DNA from: Deltaproteobacteria bacterium
GTDB lineage: Bacteria; UBA10199; DSSB01
Length of the DNA stretch: 64,000 bases
NCBI GenBank assembly: GCA_024233625.1
Contig: JACKPJ010000002.1
Span: 124,001 to 188,000, forward strand
Reading direction: 5' to 3'
Below are positions 36,839-45,158 of the stretch, piece by piece. How positions within the stretch are numbered: position 1 is the stretch's first letter; every line of letters begins with the position of its first letter. The notes below the pieces were generated by a model. That model did no database searches. It saw only the letters and a program-made list of their open reading frames with translations, and was not told the origin of the DNA. The translations under genes were made by a program, and so were the position numbers.

Positions 36839-37873
36839 TTAGTTTTTAAGTATTTCTTCTGCCATTTGTAAAGCGGCTTGTAAGGGGTTGAGATGTTCGC
36901 TTTCCGATATGTCGAAAATTTTTTTTAAATTTTGAGGAATGATATTTAGTTGATTTTCGAGTTCGGCTTTTTTGAGTTGAGTAAATTCTGCGGCAACGTG
37001 TAATAAGCCTCCTGCATTGATGACAAAGTCGGGTGCATAGAGAATGCCCTTTTGGTGTAGAGTATTTGCATCTTTTTGTGCATCTCTCAAAGGGTTATTA
37101 GCTGAGCCTGCAACAATTTTACAATTGAGTTGAGAAATGTTTTCTTGAGAAATGACGTTGCCAAGAGCGCAAGGAGCAAAGATTTCACAGGGTGTTTTAA
37201 AAATGGACTCGGGTAAGACGGAGTGAAAGTTTTTAAGTTGAGAACAAGCAAATACGCTTTTTGCTGAAACATCGGTTCCCCAAACTTCATAAGATTTTTG
37301 AGAGAGTAGTTGGGAGAGCTGCCTGCCGACTCCACCCAAACCTTGAATCGCAATGCGGATTTTTTGAGGGCGGTTTTTAAATGTATAATCCAGGCATGTT
37401 TCGATACCCAGGGCGACGCCTTTTGCAGTGGGTTCCGAGGGATCACCCATACCGCCATGACTTTGGGCTAAACCTGTTACCCAAGGAGTCTCTTGTTTAA
37501 TGATTTCCATGTCACTCGCTCCACTGCCAACATCCTTTGCAGTGATATAGCGACCGTTTAGTTGATCAATAAATTGCCCAAAGAGTTTCATTAAGTTTCT
37601 GCGTTCATAGGAAGTATTGGGTTCAATCATGACGGCTTTGCCGCCTCCATGGGGAAGTCTAGCGAGTGCAGCTTTGTAGGTCATGGCGCGTGCGAGTTCT
37701 TGGGCATCTTCTAGAGCGGCTTGGCTGTCAGGGTATTTCCAAAAACGCAGGCCACCAATTGCGGGGCCCCTTTTGAGAGAATGAAGGACAATAAAGGCAT
37801 GGAAATTTTGCGAAGCATCCTGGGCTTCCCAAATTTCTTCATAGTCTGAACTGGGAATTTTTTGAATGCGCAT
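36839..37873 (-). CDS. Leucine (Glu/Leu/Phe/Val-type) dehydrogenase
   Basis: This NAD-dependent amino-acid dehydrogenase deaminates a branched-chain or aromatic amino acid. The catalytic domain shows GPAIGGLRFW, then AMTYKAALARLPHGGGKAV with the two catalytic lysines, and TAKDVGSGASDMEII. The Rossmann domain has IAIQGLGGVGRQLSQLL. The length (about 345) and the GGLR start fit leucine/valine/phenylalanine dehydrogenases rather than the longer glutamate dehydrogenases. Substrate choice among them cannot be settled from sequence. I use ATG 37873. The longer frame begins at TTG 37900. Confidence 0.9.
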   Translation of the reverse strand: MRIQKIPSSDYEEIWEAQDASQNFHAFIVLHSLKRGPAIGGLRFWKYPDSQAALEDAQELARAMTYKAALARLPHGGGKAVMIEPNTSYERRNLMKLFGQFIDQLNGRYITAKDVGSGASDMEIIKQETPWVTGLAQSHGGMGDPSEPTAKGVALGIETCLDYTFKNRPQKIRIAIQGLGGVGRQLSQLLSQKSYEVWGTDVSAKSVFACSQLKNFHSVLPESIFKTPCEIFAPCALGNVISQENISQLNCKIVAGSANNPLRDAQKDANTLHQKGILYAPDFVINAGGLLHVAAEFTQLKKAELENQLNIIPQNLKKIFDISESEHLNPLQAALQMAEEILKN

Positions 37874-37924
37874 ATTTGCATTATGACATGATTTAGACAA
37901 ATTTCAAAAATCATTATCCATTAT

Positions 37925-38845
37925 TTAGTCTTTGAGCAAGTTTTCCCACAAAAGTCCAAAACGCAGTCCTTCGTAGCTAACCGTGATTTCGGAGATTTTT
38001 AAAAATTCCATCACTTCTTGTAAAATGAGTCCACCAATGGGGAGCAGCTCAGCGCGTTTGGGGAGCATGCCGGGAAGGCTATTTCTATCCTCGATAGAAA
38101 GTTGACGGAGCTTCTCAAGACTTGTTTTTAAAGTATCCAGTTGAATGCAATAACCATGAACTTTTTGTGGATTGAACTCAGGAAGTTTTTGTAAATAGGT
38201 GGCAAGAGTCGTTGGAGTCGCAGCAACTGCGACCCAGATTTCGGGCTTTTGGTCTAAATCAAGTGCAGAGTTTTGGAGTTTTTGTTGAATATCCTCTTTT
38301 AATGCCTGCCAATCGCTGTTCGAAATTGGGTGTGAGACAAGATGCTCTTCACTTAGCTTAACGGTTCCAATCGGAAGGCTGGTGGCATTTTGGACGCTCT
38401 TTAAAACGAGCTCGGTTGATCCACCTCCAATGTCGATCATTCCGAGAGATTTTTGATCGGCTGAAAAGCTGTTTTCGACACTTAAAAAAGAGTAATAGGC
38501 TTCTTGTTCTCCGCTTAAGATTTGCGTTGGGATGCCTAAATTTTTTTCGATATCTTTCGCAAATTCTTTCCCGTCGCTGGCGCGTCGAAAGGCGGCAGTC
38601 CCTGCAGCTATGATATTCTCAATACCTTTTTCTTGTGCCGACTTTTTAAATTTTTTCAGGACATTTAAAACGCGTTCTTTGGCTTCATTTTTGAGTTTTC
38701 CCTCATCTTGGAGACCTTCCGAGAGACGGGCGACATCTTGCATTTCTAATAGTAGGTCAAGTTTTCCTTGGGAGTTCAAACGCCCGCAAGTCATGAGGAC
38801 GGTATTTGAACCTATGTCAATGACGCCGATACTATGTGATAACAT
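37925..38845 (-). CDS. Exopolyphosphatase / pppGpp phosphohydrolase (Ppx/GppA family)
   Basis: This is an ASKHA-fold phosphatase of about 306 residues, the short Ppx/GppA form without the C-terminal HD domain. The first phosphate-binding motif is VIDIGSNTVLM at the N-terminus. The second is GMIDIGGGSTELVL near residue 130, and the C-terminal lobe contains PKRAELLPIGGLIL. ATG 38845 has AGGAAAAG 6 nt upstream. The longer GTG frame at 38872 contains that ribosome-binding site within it and is rejected. It is encoded downstream of tolB in the same direction with a 42-bp gap. Confidence 0.92.
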   Translation of the reverse strand: MLSHSIGVIDIGSNTVLMTCGRLNSQGKLDLLLEMQDVARLSEGLQDEGKLKNEAKERVLNVLKKFKKSAQEKGIENIIAAGTAAFRRASDGKEFAKDIEKNLGIPTQILSGEQEAYYSFLSVENSFSADQKSLGMIDIGGGSTELVLKSVQNATSLPIGTVKLSEEHLVSHPISNSDWQALKEDIQQKLQNSALDLDQKPEIWVAVAATPTTLATYLQKLPEFNPQKVHGYCIQLDTLKTSLEKLRQLSIEDRNSLPGMLPKRAELLPIGGLILQEVMEFLKISEITVSYEGLRFGLLWENLLKD

Positions 38846-38887
38846 ACGAAACTTTTCCTGAAGCTTGTACACTTGAGTAAGGGTATT

Positions 38888-40216
38888 TTATTGTGCATTA
38901 ATCCAATTGGACCAATCCGGTGTTTTGCAATTTCCTTCTTGAGTAATCGGAGTTTGGTTGGATCCATCCCACATCATAATATAGAGATCATTTTTATCTC
39001 CTTGAGAGCGACTGAAAAGAATATAACGTCCGTCCGGCGAGAAAACGGGATTTTCATTATTGGCAACCTCGGTGAGTTGCCGAACGTCACTTCCGTCTGC
39101 ATTCATAGTAAAAATATTAAAACCACCACTGGCGCGGCGAATAAATGCAATCTTATCACCGCGAGGAGACCATTCGGGAGTATCATTTTGATAACCGGTG
39201 AAAGTTAAACGTGTGGTTGAAGAACCACTGCGGTCTGTCACGAAGATGTGGAGGTTCCCTGCACGCTCGGAAGAAAATGCGACATATTGTCCGTCAGGTG
39301 ACCAGGTTGGTGAGATATCAATGCCAAAGTTTTTCACGATAGAACCGCTCTTTTGACCTGTTGGGTCGATTAAGAAAATATCGGGGTCTCCATCCATGCT
39401 AGATGCGAAGGCAATGCTTTGGCCATCGGGAGAAAAGGTTGGAGTGATGTTTAAACTATTATTAAAAGTCAGGCGTTGGGGTTTGGACCAATCGTTAAGC
39501 CCTTTGTTTTGAGTTAAGTAAATTTCTGGAAAATATTTTAGGTAAGAAGTGAAAACAATTTGCGTATTATTGGGTGACCATGCAGGTGAAAGATTCATCG
39601 CTTGATTGTTAGTGACTTCAGTTTTTTGCGAGCCGTCGACATTCATGATGACGATTTGTTCTTTTCCGGGAAGTCCACAAGCTGCAGCGATCTTGGTGCT
39701 GTAAAAACCACGCTGTCCCGTCAGGGCTAACATGACTTCGTCTGCAAAACGGTGGATAGCAGCGTGAATTTGATCTTTTTTCACTTTATATTCTTTGCCG
39801 ACCAGCATGTTTTGAAGTTCAGGGTCATAGAGTCGGAGTTCAAGAGTACGACTTTTTCCTCGTTTAACATATGCCCCTTTGATAAACACACGCGCACCGG
39901 TTGCTGTCCATTTTTTGAAATTGACTTGTTCGGGAAGGAGCGCTGCGCTTTTGTCGAGGTATTGAGATTTGGGAATAATATCGAAATATCCGGCTAGTTT
40001 TAAATTGCGACGCAAAATATCCGCAATTTCTACCCCTTCTTCATCGGGAATTTGTTCTTTTTGGTTGATAATATCCGAAACAGCAATGGGAAATTTTTGC
40101 GCAGGAGAAAAATCTTCGATGTTAATATAAATCGCCGCTGCTTGTGCAAAGCTTGTGACAAAATTTGTAAAAATTAAATTCAGGAGAAAAAGTATGATGC
40201 TTGTTTTTGTTTTCAT
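38888..40216 (-). CDS. tolB: Tol-Pal system periplasmic protein TolB
   Basis: TolB is the periplasmic beta-propeller of the Tol-Pal envelope system. The protein (442 residues) has a signal peptide (LFLLNLIFTNFVTSFAQA), an N-terminal domain (PIAVSDIINQKEQIP), and a C-terminal six-bladed propeller visible as repeated WSPNNTQIVF, FSPDGQSIAFAS, WSPDGQYVAFSS, WSPRGDKIAFIR and FSPDGRYILFSR units. It lies last in the tolQ-tolR-tolA-tolB order. No Pal or YbgF gene follows. The next gene is ppx. Confidence 0.95.
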   Translation of the reverse strand: MKTKTSIILFLLNLIFTNFVTSFAQAAAIYINIEDFSPAQKFPIAVSDIINQKEQIPDEEGVEIADILRRNLKLAGYFDIIPKSQYLDKSAALLPEQVNFKKWTATGARVFIKGAYVKRGKSRTLELRLYDPELQNMLVGKEYKVKKDQIHAAIHRFADEVMLALTGQRGFYSTKIAAACGLPGKEQIVIMNVDGSQKTEVTNNQAMNLSPAWSPNNTQIVFTSYLKYFPEIYLTQNKGLNDWSKPQRLTFNNSLNITPTFSPDGQSIAFASSMDGDPDIFLIDPTGQKSGSIVKNFGIDISPTWSPDGQYVAFSSERAGNLHIFVTDRSGSSTTRLTFTGYQNDTPEWSPRGDKIAFIRRASGGFNIFTMNADGSDVRQLTEVANNENPVFSPDGRYILFSRSQGDKNDLYIMMWDGSNQTPITQEGNCKTPDWSNWINAQ

Positions 40217-40299
40217 AATCAGTGTCCTTCTAAGAAATCGATTTATTTGCTAGATTACACATATGTGGAATTTAGCTGTTAGCTTTCTTGATTAGATTC

Positions 40300-41292
40300 T
40301 TAACCAGATCTCGACCCCCCTGTAAAGTCAATGATGATGCCGTCTGTCATAGCATCTTGGCGTATAGAAGATGGAGGCGGTGGAAGAGGGGTTGAGCTTT
40401 CGATGGCTCTTTTGATCGAATGATCAAAGCTGGTGCTACCGCTACCTCGGATCATCACTTTTGAGATGACATTGCCGTTGGCATCCACTTTGATATTGAT
40501 TTGCGCTTTTAAAACTTTGCCACTTTCCATTCCCAAACGGACCCAATTTCTTTGAATGAGATTTTTAACTTTGACAATATAATTGATGTAAGAACTATCC
40601 CGTGCACCGACTTCGCTTCCAGGGCCTCCGCCTCCACCTGCACCGCCTTCTCCTGGGCTATTGCTTGGGTTATTTCCTCCCGAAGCCGAATTATTTGCGG
40701 AAGAATTATTTCGACTGGCGATTTCATTGCTAATATTAGCTAAGGCTTCTTGGCGGGCTTTTTCTTCTGCGCTTATCTCATTTTGTTTGCTTGCTTCTCC
40801 TGATTGCGTGGAGTTTTTTTCATTGTTTTGATTTTCGGAAATAGCTTTTTCCTTTTTTGCATCGGGTTCTTTGAGCTCTGAGTTGCTTTTCGGTGAAGAA
40901 GAATTGTTTTGATTTTGCTTTGAACTAGCTGTTTTTTCAGTTTTAGGAGCTTTATCGGGAGCTTTTTCCTTTTTCTGATCTTGGCTGATATTTTCAGATT
41001 TTTGAGATTGTTGAGTTTTAGTTTCTAAATTTTTGCTGTTTTGTTTTTGATTTTCGGAAGCAGCTTGTTCAGTTTTGCTTTTGCCTGGACTGCCTTTGGC
41101 TCCTGGGGTCAAATGTGCAGGTCCTTGTGGGTTACCCATGGGAAGATCCGTTGCAATCATGATGACTTTTGCTTTGGGTTCGGGTCGATGAGAATTGGCA
41201 TATAAAGCGACGATAATGATTGCGGCAAGGTGAAGGGTGACCGACGCAATCAAGCTGACAAAAGTCTTGAATGAATTAGATTCTGATGCCAT
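40300..41292 (-). CDS. tolA: TolA-like energy transducer (TonB C-terminal domain)
   Basis: This is a TolA/TonB-type protein of 330 residues that should link TolQR to the outer membrane. One N-terminal membrane helix (FVSLIASVTLHLAAIIIVAL) is followed by ~150 residues of low-complexity Lys/Glu/Gln/Asn/Ser sequence. Then comes a short Gly/Asn/Ser stretch and a TonB-type C-terminal domain (YINYIVKVKNLIQRNWVRLG ... INIKVDANGNVISKVMIRG). The long charged spacer is expected to span the periplasm. Placement between tolR and tolB supports TolA rather than TonB. The Gly-rich linker is longer than usual. Confidence 0.9.
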   Translation of the reverse strand: MASESNSFKTFVSLIASVTLHLAAIIIVALYANSHRPEPKAKVIMIATDLPMGNPQGPAHLTPGAKGSPGKSKTEQAASENQKQNSKNLETKTQQSQKSENISQDQKKEKAPDKAPKTEKTASSKQNQNNSSSPKSNSELKEPDAKKEKAISENQNNEKNSTQSGEASKQNEISAEEKARQEALANISNEIASRNNSSANNSASGGNNPSNSPGEGGAGGGGGPGSEVGARDSSYINYIVKVKNLIQRNWVRLGMESGKVLKAQINIKVDANGNVISKVMIRGSGSTSFDHSIKRAIESSTPLPPPPSSIRQDAMTDGIIIDFTGGSRSG

Positions 41293-41295
41293 GGG

Positions 41296-41751
41296 CTAAT
41301 TTGATTCTTTTTCAGGTTGGGTGACCATTCCAATTTTAGCGATACCCGTTTGTCGTGAAAGTCCGATGATTTTGAGCACGACTCCGTGCGGCACGCTTTT
41401 GTCGGCTCGCACAAAAAGGACCCGATTTTCACGGGGCTCATTGGCATAAGCGCTTTCTAGTCGTACACCGATGGTTTCCAGCGTGTGGCTTTCGGCGCCT
41501 TCAATGCCTTTTCCTTGTAAGGTGAGATTGCCAAGCTTATCAATGGTGAGTACGCGGTCTTGGGTGTCGGTTTCGGTCACATCGGTAGCGACTTGAGGAA
41601 CATCCACATCAAGATTGCGTTCGTTTTGCGCGAGCAAACTGGGTGCAGCGACCATGAAGATTACCAACATGATCAACATGATGTCGACTAATGGAATGAT
41701 ATTAATTTCGGAAAGGGCAGAATTTCCCTCATCATTTGCTTTAAAAGCCAT
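41296..41751 (-). CDS. tolR: Tol-Pal system protein TolR (ExbD family)
   Basis: TolR/ExbD is the small inner-membrane partner of the TolQ proton channel. The protein (151 residues) has the conserved TM with the proton-binding Asp in SEINIIPLVDIMLIMLVIF near residue 16, followed by a periplasmic domain (ERNLDVDVPQVATDV, LTIDKLGNLTLQGKG and VLFVRADKSVPHGVV). It is packed between tolQ (8 bp) and tolA (3 bp). Confidence 0.95.
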   Translation of the reverse strand: MAFKANDEGNSALSEINIIPLVDIMLIMLVIFMVAAPSLLAQNERNLDVDVPQVATDVTETDTQDRVLTIDKLGNLTLQGKGIEGAESHTLETIGVRLESAYANEPRENRVLFVRADKSVPHGVVLKIIGLSRQTGIAKIGMVTQPEKESN

Positions 41752-41759
41752 ATCAACTC

Positions 41760-42491
41760 CTAAAAATACTCTTGCTGAATACGTTGGGTGAGATCTTCGG
41801 CAAAATTATTAAGTTCGGTACTGCGGTGTTTAATGCGCGTGACAAAATAGTTGTAAGCCATGACTGCTGGAATGGCTGTTGCGAGCCCAACTGCCGTGGC
41901 AACGAGTGCTTCCGAAATTTTGGGGCCAACCACTTCAAAGCCACCGCCACCTTGAGCAATTAAAGTAAACGAGGCTAAGATTCCCCAAACCGTTCCAAAA
42001 AGACCAATAAAAGGAGCGGTTGAGGCAGTTGTGGCTAAAAAAGGAGCGAGTTGCTCGAGCTTACGGGCTTCTTGAGTGACCGACATTTGAATTTTTTGCC
42101 GAACACTTTCTAAATTGAGGCGACTTTGATGAGCTGGATTTTTGGCTTTGACCTGTTTTTCTTTTAAGATGTCTCCCAAACCGACAGAAAATACCGCATA
42201 AAGAGGGTTACCTTCTTGAGGAACTTTTTGGGTGAGGAGCTCTTCTAAACTGTGACTATTTTGAAAAATATCATAAAATTTGCGCGAGCTTCTTTTGGCC
42301 CTTTTGAGCTGAAAGAATTTTAGTAAAATAACCGTCCAGGCACAGATGGAAAAAAGTATTAGGATAGCCAACGTGAGTTTAACTACGGGATCTGCTTGAA
42401 AGACAGCGTTGATGACGGAAAATCCATTGGTGACGTTTTCAGAATTTGGGTCAGGTGCAGCGACAGTGAGAAAAAATGCCAGCGGTGACAT
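41760..42491 (-). CDS. tolQ: Tol-Pal system protein TolQ (ExbB/MotA family)
   Basis: TolQ forms the ExbB-type proton channel with TolR. The 243-residue protein has TM1 at about residues 37-57 (LTLAILILFSICAWTVILLK), a long cytoplasmic loop, and TM2/TM3 around LEQLAPFLATTASTAPFIGL (the ExbB signature) and ISEALVATAVGLATAIPAVMAY. It is the first gene of the leftward tol operon. The divergent intergenic region with bioB (382 bp) holds the promoter. A GGAGA motif precedes the start. Confidence 0.95.
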   Translation of the reverse strand: MSPLAFFLTVAAPDPNSENVTNGFSVINAVFQADPVVKLTLAILILFSICAWTVILLKFFQLKRAKRSSRKFYDIFQNSHSLEELLTQKVPQEGNPLYAVFSVGLGDILKEKQVKAKNPAHQSRLNLESVRQKIQMSVTQEARKLEQLAPFLATTASTAPFIGLFGTVWGILASFTLIAQGGGGFEVVGPKISEALVATAVGLATAIPAVMAYNYFVTRIKHRSTELNNFAEDLTQRIQQEYF

Positions 42492-42873
42492 AGAGAGTTC
42501 TCCTTACATAATTTTTTTATCTTAACCCTGTGAGCAATACACGAAATTTAAGGCTAAAAAGTTTTTATTTTTATCAAAATTTTTAATTTCAAAGACTTTA
42601 AGTCTTGCTAGAGCTTTGAGCTAATTAGCAGAACGTAGGGGAATTTCAAATATCTTTTCTGACTTTCTTTTTTTTCAGATTAAAAAGAAAGGAAAGAAAA
42701 AGGACTTGTTTCAAGTTCATTTTTATCTTAATTCAATGGTGCTATAAAATAAGGGATGCTTTTATGATTTGTATGCCTGGTATAAAAATGTCGGAGATGT
42801 CGGAGTCCGACACTTTTATTAACAAAAATATTTTTGTTAAAATTATAACTATATAAAATTATTAAATAAAATT
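42492..42873. other. Divergent tolQ/bioB control region
   Basis: No gene is seen in these 382 bp. A/T-rich sequence next to tolQ is followed by a C/T-rich stretch, then two dyad elements near bioB. The first is a tandem 9-mer (ATGTCGGAG at 42788-42796 and 42797-42805) whose second copy forms the dyad TGTCGGA-G-TCCGACA (42798-42812). The second is a perfect 22-bp palindrome at 42819-42840. bioB begins at 42874 without a Shine-Dalgarno sequence. Confidence 0.6.
42819..42840. promoter_or_regulatory. Perfect 22-bp palindrome upstream of bioB
   Basis: Two 11-bp arms, TTAACAAAAAT and its complement, abut with no spacer, ending 33 bp before the bioB ATG. The position and symmetry suggest an operator for a biotin repressor. 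The window's BirA lacks a DNA-binding domain, so the regulator would have to be another protein. It does not match the BioR or BioQ consensus as I know them. Confidence 0.45.
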
Positions 42874-43920
42874 ATGAATTTTGATTTGGATCAAATAGAA
42901 GATATTAAAAAAAACGGTATTGATACTGAAACAGCCCGTGAGATTTTGGACCTTGATGAAGTCCACTACTTTGAAAAAATCATGCCTCTTGCTAAGCAAT
43001 TACGCCATGAAGCTTTTGGCAACGAAGTGAGTTTTTGCACCATAACCAATGCGAAGAGTGGAGCCTGTATCGAAGACTGTGGCTTTTGTGCACAATCAGC
43101 CAATTATAAGCAGGCGCCTTCTCCGGTTTATCCTCTCATGTCGACCGAAAAAATTTTAGAGAAGGCCAAAGAAGCGGAGAGCATTGGTGGAACAGAGTTT
43201 TCGATTGTGACCAGCGGCCGGGGCATGAATAAACAGCGCGAGTTGGACACCATCGTCGATGCCATTACTCAGATCCGTCAGCAAACCGATTTAGAAACCT
43301 GCGCTTCATTGGGTTTGATGCAACGCGAAGATTTACAAAAGCTCAAAGATGCGGGGATGATTCACTATCATCACAATATTGAGACGGCGCGTTCTTATTT
43401 TCCTAATGTCGTGACTTCTCATAGTTGGGAAGAAGAGGTTGAAACCGTCAAACTTGCCAAGGAAATGGGCTTTGAAGTTTGCTGCGGTGGCATCATGGGA
43501 ATGGGAGAAAATAAAGACCAACGCATCGAGTTTATTTTCCAACTTAAAGAAATTGATCCGGATTCGATTCCTCTTAATTTTTTAAATCCACGACCCGGAA
43601 CCCCCATGGCCCATCTCCACGATTTAACACCTCTCGACTGTCTTAAATTGATTTCGGTGATTCGTTTGGCGATGCCAGAAAAGGAACTTTTTATCTGTGG
43701 AGGTAAAGAGGTTAACCTCCAGCATTATCAAGACAAGATTTATGACGCCGGGGCTAGTGGTGCGATGATTGGAAATTATCTCACGACTCAGGGGCGTTCT
43801 CCCCAACAAGAGCTTGCTTTAGCAGAAAAGTTAGGTTTTAAACCTGTTGGTCCTCATCGCAAGGTTCGATCTAAAGAGGACAAATCCAAAGAAGATAAAT
43901 TTAAAGTAAGTTACGCGTGA
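42874..43920 (+). CDS. bioB: Biotin synthase
   Basis: BioB is a radical-SAM enzyme that inserts sulfur into dethiobiotin. The 348-residue protein has the radical-SAM cluster motif SGACIEDCGFCAQS (CxxxCxxC) near residue 63, followed by the family sequences GGTEFSIVTSGRGM and HHNIETARSYFPNVV. C-terminal motifs such as LNFLNPRPGTPMA and GASGAMIGNYLTTQGR are intact. The Lys/Asp-rich tail (about 20 residues) is unusual but common in this genome. The start has no evident Shine-Dalgarno. bioF follows by 53 bp. Confidence 0.97.
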   Translation: MNFDLDQIEDIKKNGIDTETAREILDLDEVHYFEKIMPLAKQLRHEAFGNEVSFCTITNAKSGACIEDCGFCAQSANYKQAPSPVYPLMSTEKILEKAKEAESIGGTEFSIVTSGRGMNKQRELDTIVDAITQIRQQTDLETCASLGLMQREDLQKLKDAGMIHYHHNIETARSYFPNVVTSHSWEEEVETVKLAKEMGFEVCCGGIMGMGENKDQRIEFIFQLKEIDPDSIPLNFLNPRPGTPMAHLHDLTPLDCLKLISVIRLAMPEKELFICGGKEVNLQHYQDKIYDAGASGAMIGNYLTTQGRSPQQELALAEKLGFKPVGPHRKVRSKEDKSKEDKFKVSYA

Positions 43921-43973
43921 TATTGATTTGTCTTCAAGCCCTAGCCTAAAAAGTTTTACCTTTAAGATAAACG

Positions 43974-45158
43974 ATGCTTTCATTCTATCAAAAACACCTG
44001 AATCAACTTAAAACAGGGGATCAATTCCGTAGCCTAAAAAAAATTTCTAGTCCGCAGGAAAGAATTCTTTCTCATCAAGGAAAAGACTATCTCAATTTTG
44101 CTTCCAATAATTATCTAGGACTCGCCAATCATCCCAAAATCAAAGCTGCCATGATCGAAGGTGTGGAACGCTATGGTGTGGGGGCAGGGGCCTCACGTTT
44201 AATCAATGGTTCTTTGCAGCCCTTTCATGACTTAGAAAAAAAAATTGCGCGATGGAAAAATAGCGAGTCCGCTTTGCTTTTTAATTCGGGCTATCAAGCC
44301 AATCTGGGAGTTTTGAGTTGTCTGCTGCAAGAGGGAGATCTAATTTTATCCGATGAGCTCAATCATGCTTCGATGATTGATGGAATGCGGCTTTCTAAGG
44401 CTAAAAAAAAAGTGTATCCGCACTTTGATCTCGATGTGTTGAAGAGTTTACTTCAAGAGGCTCGTCAAGAAATGAGCGCCGATCAAAAAATCTTAATTGT
44501 GACCGAATCCGTTTTTTCGATGGAAGGCGATATCGCACCGCTCCAGGAAATTTTAGATCTCGCGGAAGAATTTGATGCCTGGATTTATCTGGACGAAGCC
44601 CATGCCGTGGGCGTTTTAGGTGCTCATGGAGCAGGCCTAGCCGAAACGCTTTGGGAGCATCCTGCTTTTTCTACTCGGCTCATTCAAATGGGAACTTTAG
44701 GAAAAGCCCTGGGTTGTTTTGGTGCTTATATTGCGGCTTCTCAGGTTTTGATTGATTTTTTAATCAACCATACGAGGACTTTTATTTTTGCGACAGCACT
44801 TCCGCCTGCCGTGGCTTGTGCGGCTTCTCAAGCTTTAGAAATATTGCAAGAGGAGTCTGAGCGTCGCGAAAGACTTTGGAGTAATATGCGTTTTTTTCAG
44901 GAGGCTGTTTCAACTTTAAAACTCGCTCAAGGAATTTCTGTACAAAGTCCCATTGTTCCTGTGATAGTGGGAGAAAATCAAAAGGCTTTGGAGATGAGCC
45001 AAAAGCTTTTCCAGCAAGGTTTTTGGGTGACAGCGATTCGTCCTCCAACTGTTCCCGTAGGAAAAGCCAGATTGCGTCTCACTTTGATGAGTGATCATCA
45101 AAAAGAAGATATTAAAAGCTTAGTGGAATTTCTAAATTTTAATAAGGATGATTTGTGA
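43974..45158 (+). CDS. bioF: 8-amino-7-oxononanoate synthase (KAPA synthase)
   Basis: BioF is the PLP enzyme that condenses pimeloyl-ACP/CoA with alanine to 8-amino-7-oxononanoate. The 394-residue protein has NFASNNYLGLANHPKI near residue 42, GSGASRLI variant GVGAGASRLINGS, LDEAHAVGVLGAHGAG near residue 206, and the PLP lysine in MGTLGKALGCFGAYIAAS near residue 240. Length and motifs are normal. It overlaps bioA by 4 bp. Confidence 0.95.
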   Translation: MLSFYQKHLNQLKTGDQFRSLKKISSPQERILSHQGKDYLNFASNNYLGLANHPKIKAAMIEGVERYGVGAGASRLINGSLQPFHDLEKKIARWKNSESALLFNSGYQANLGVLSCLLQEGDLILSDELNHASMIDGMRLSKAKKKVYPHFDLDVLKSLLQEARQEMSADQKILIVTESVFSMEGDIAPLQEILDLAEEFDAWIYLDEAHAVGVLGAHGAGLAETLWEHPAFSTRLIQMGTLGKALGCFGAYIAASQVLIDFLINHTRTFIFATALPPAVACAASQALEILQEESERRERLWSNMRFFQEAVSTLKLAQGISVQSPIVPVIVGENQKALEMSQKLFQQGFWVTAIRPPTVPVGKARLRLTLMSDHQKEDIKSLVEFLNFNKDDL

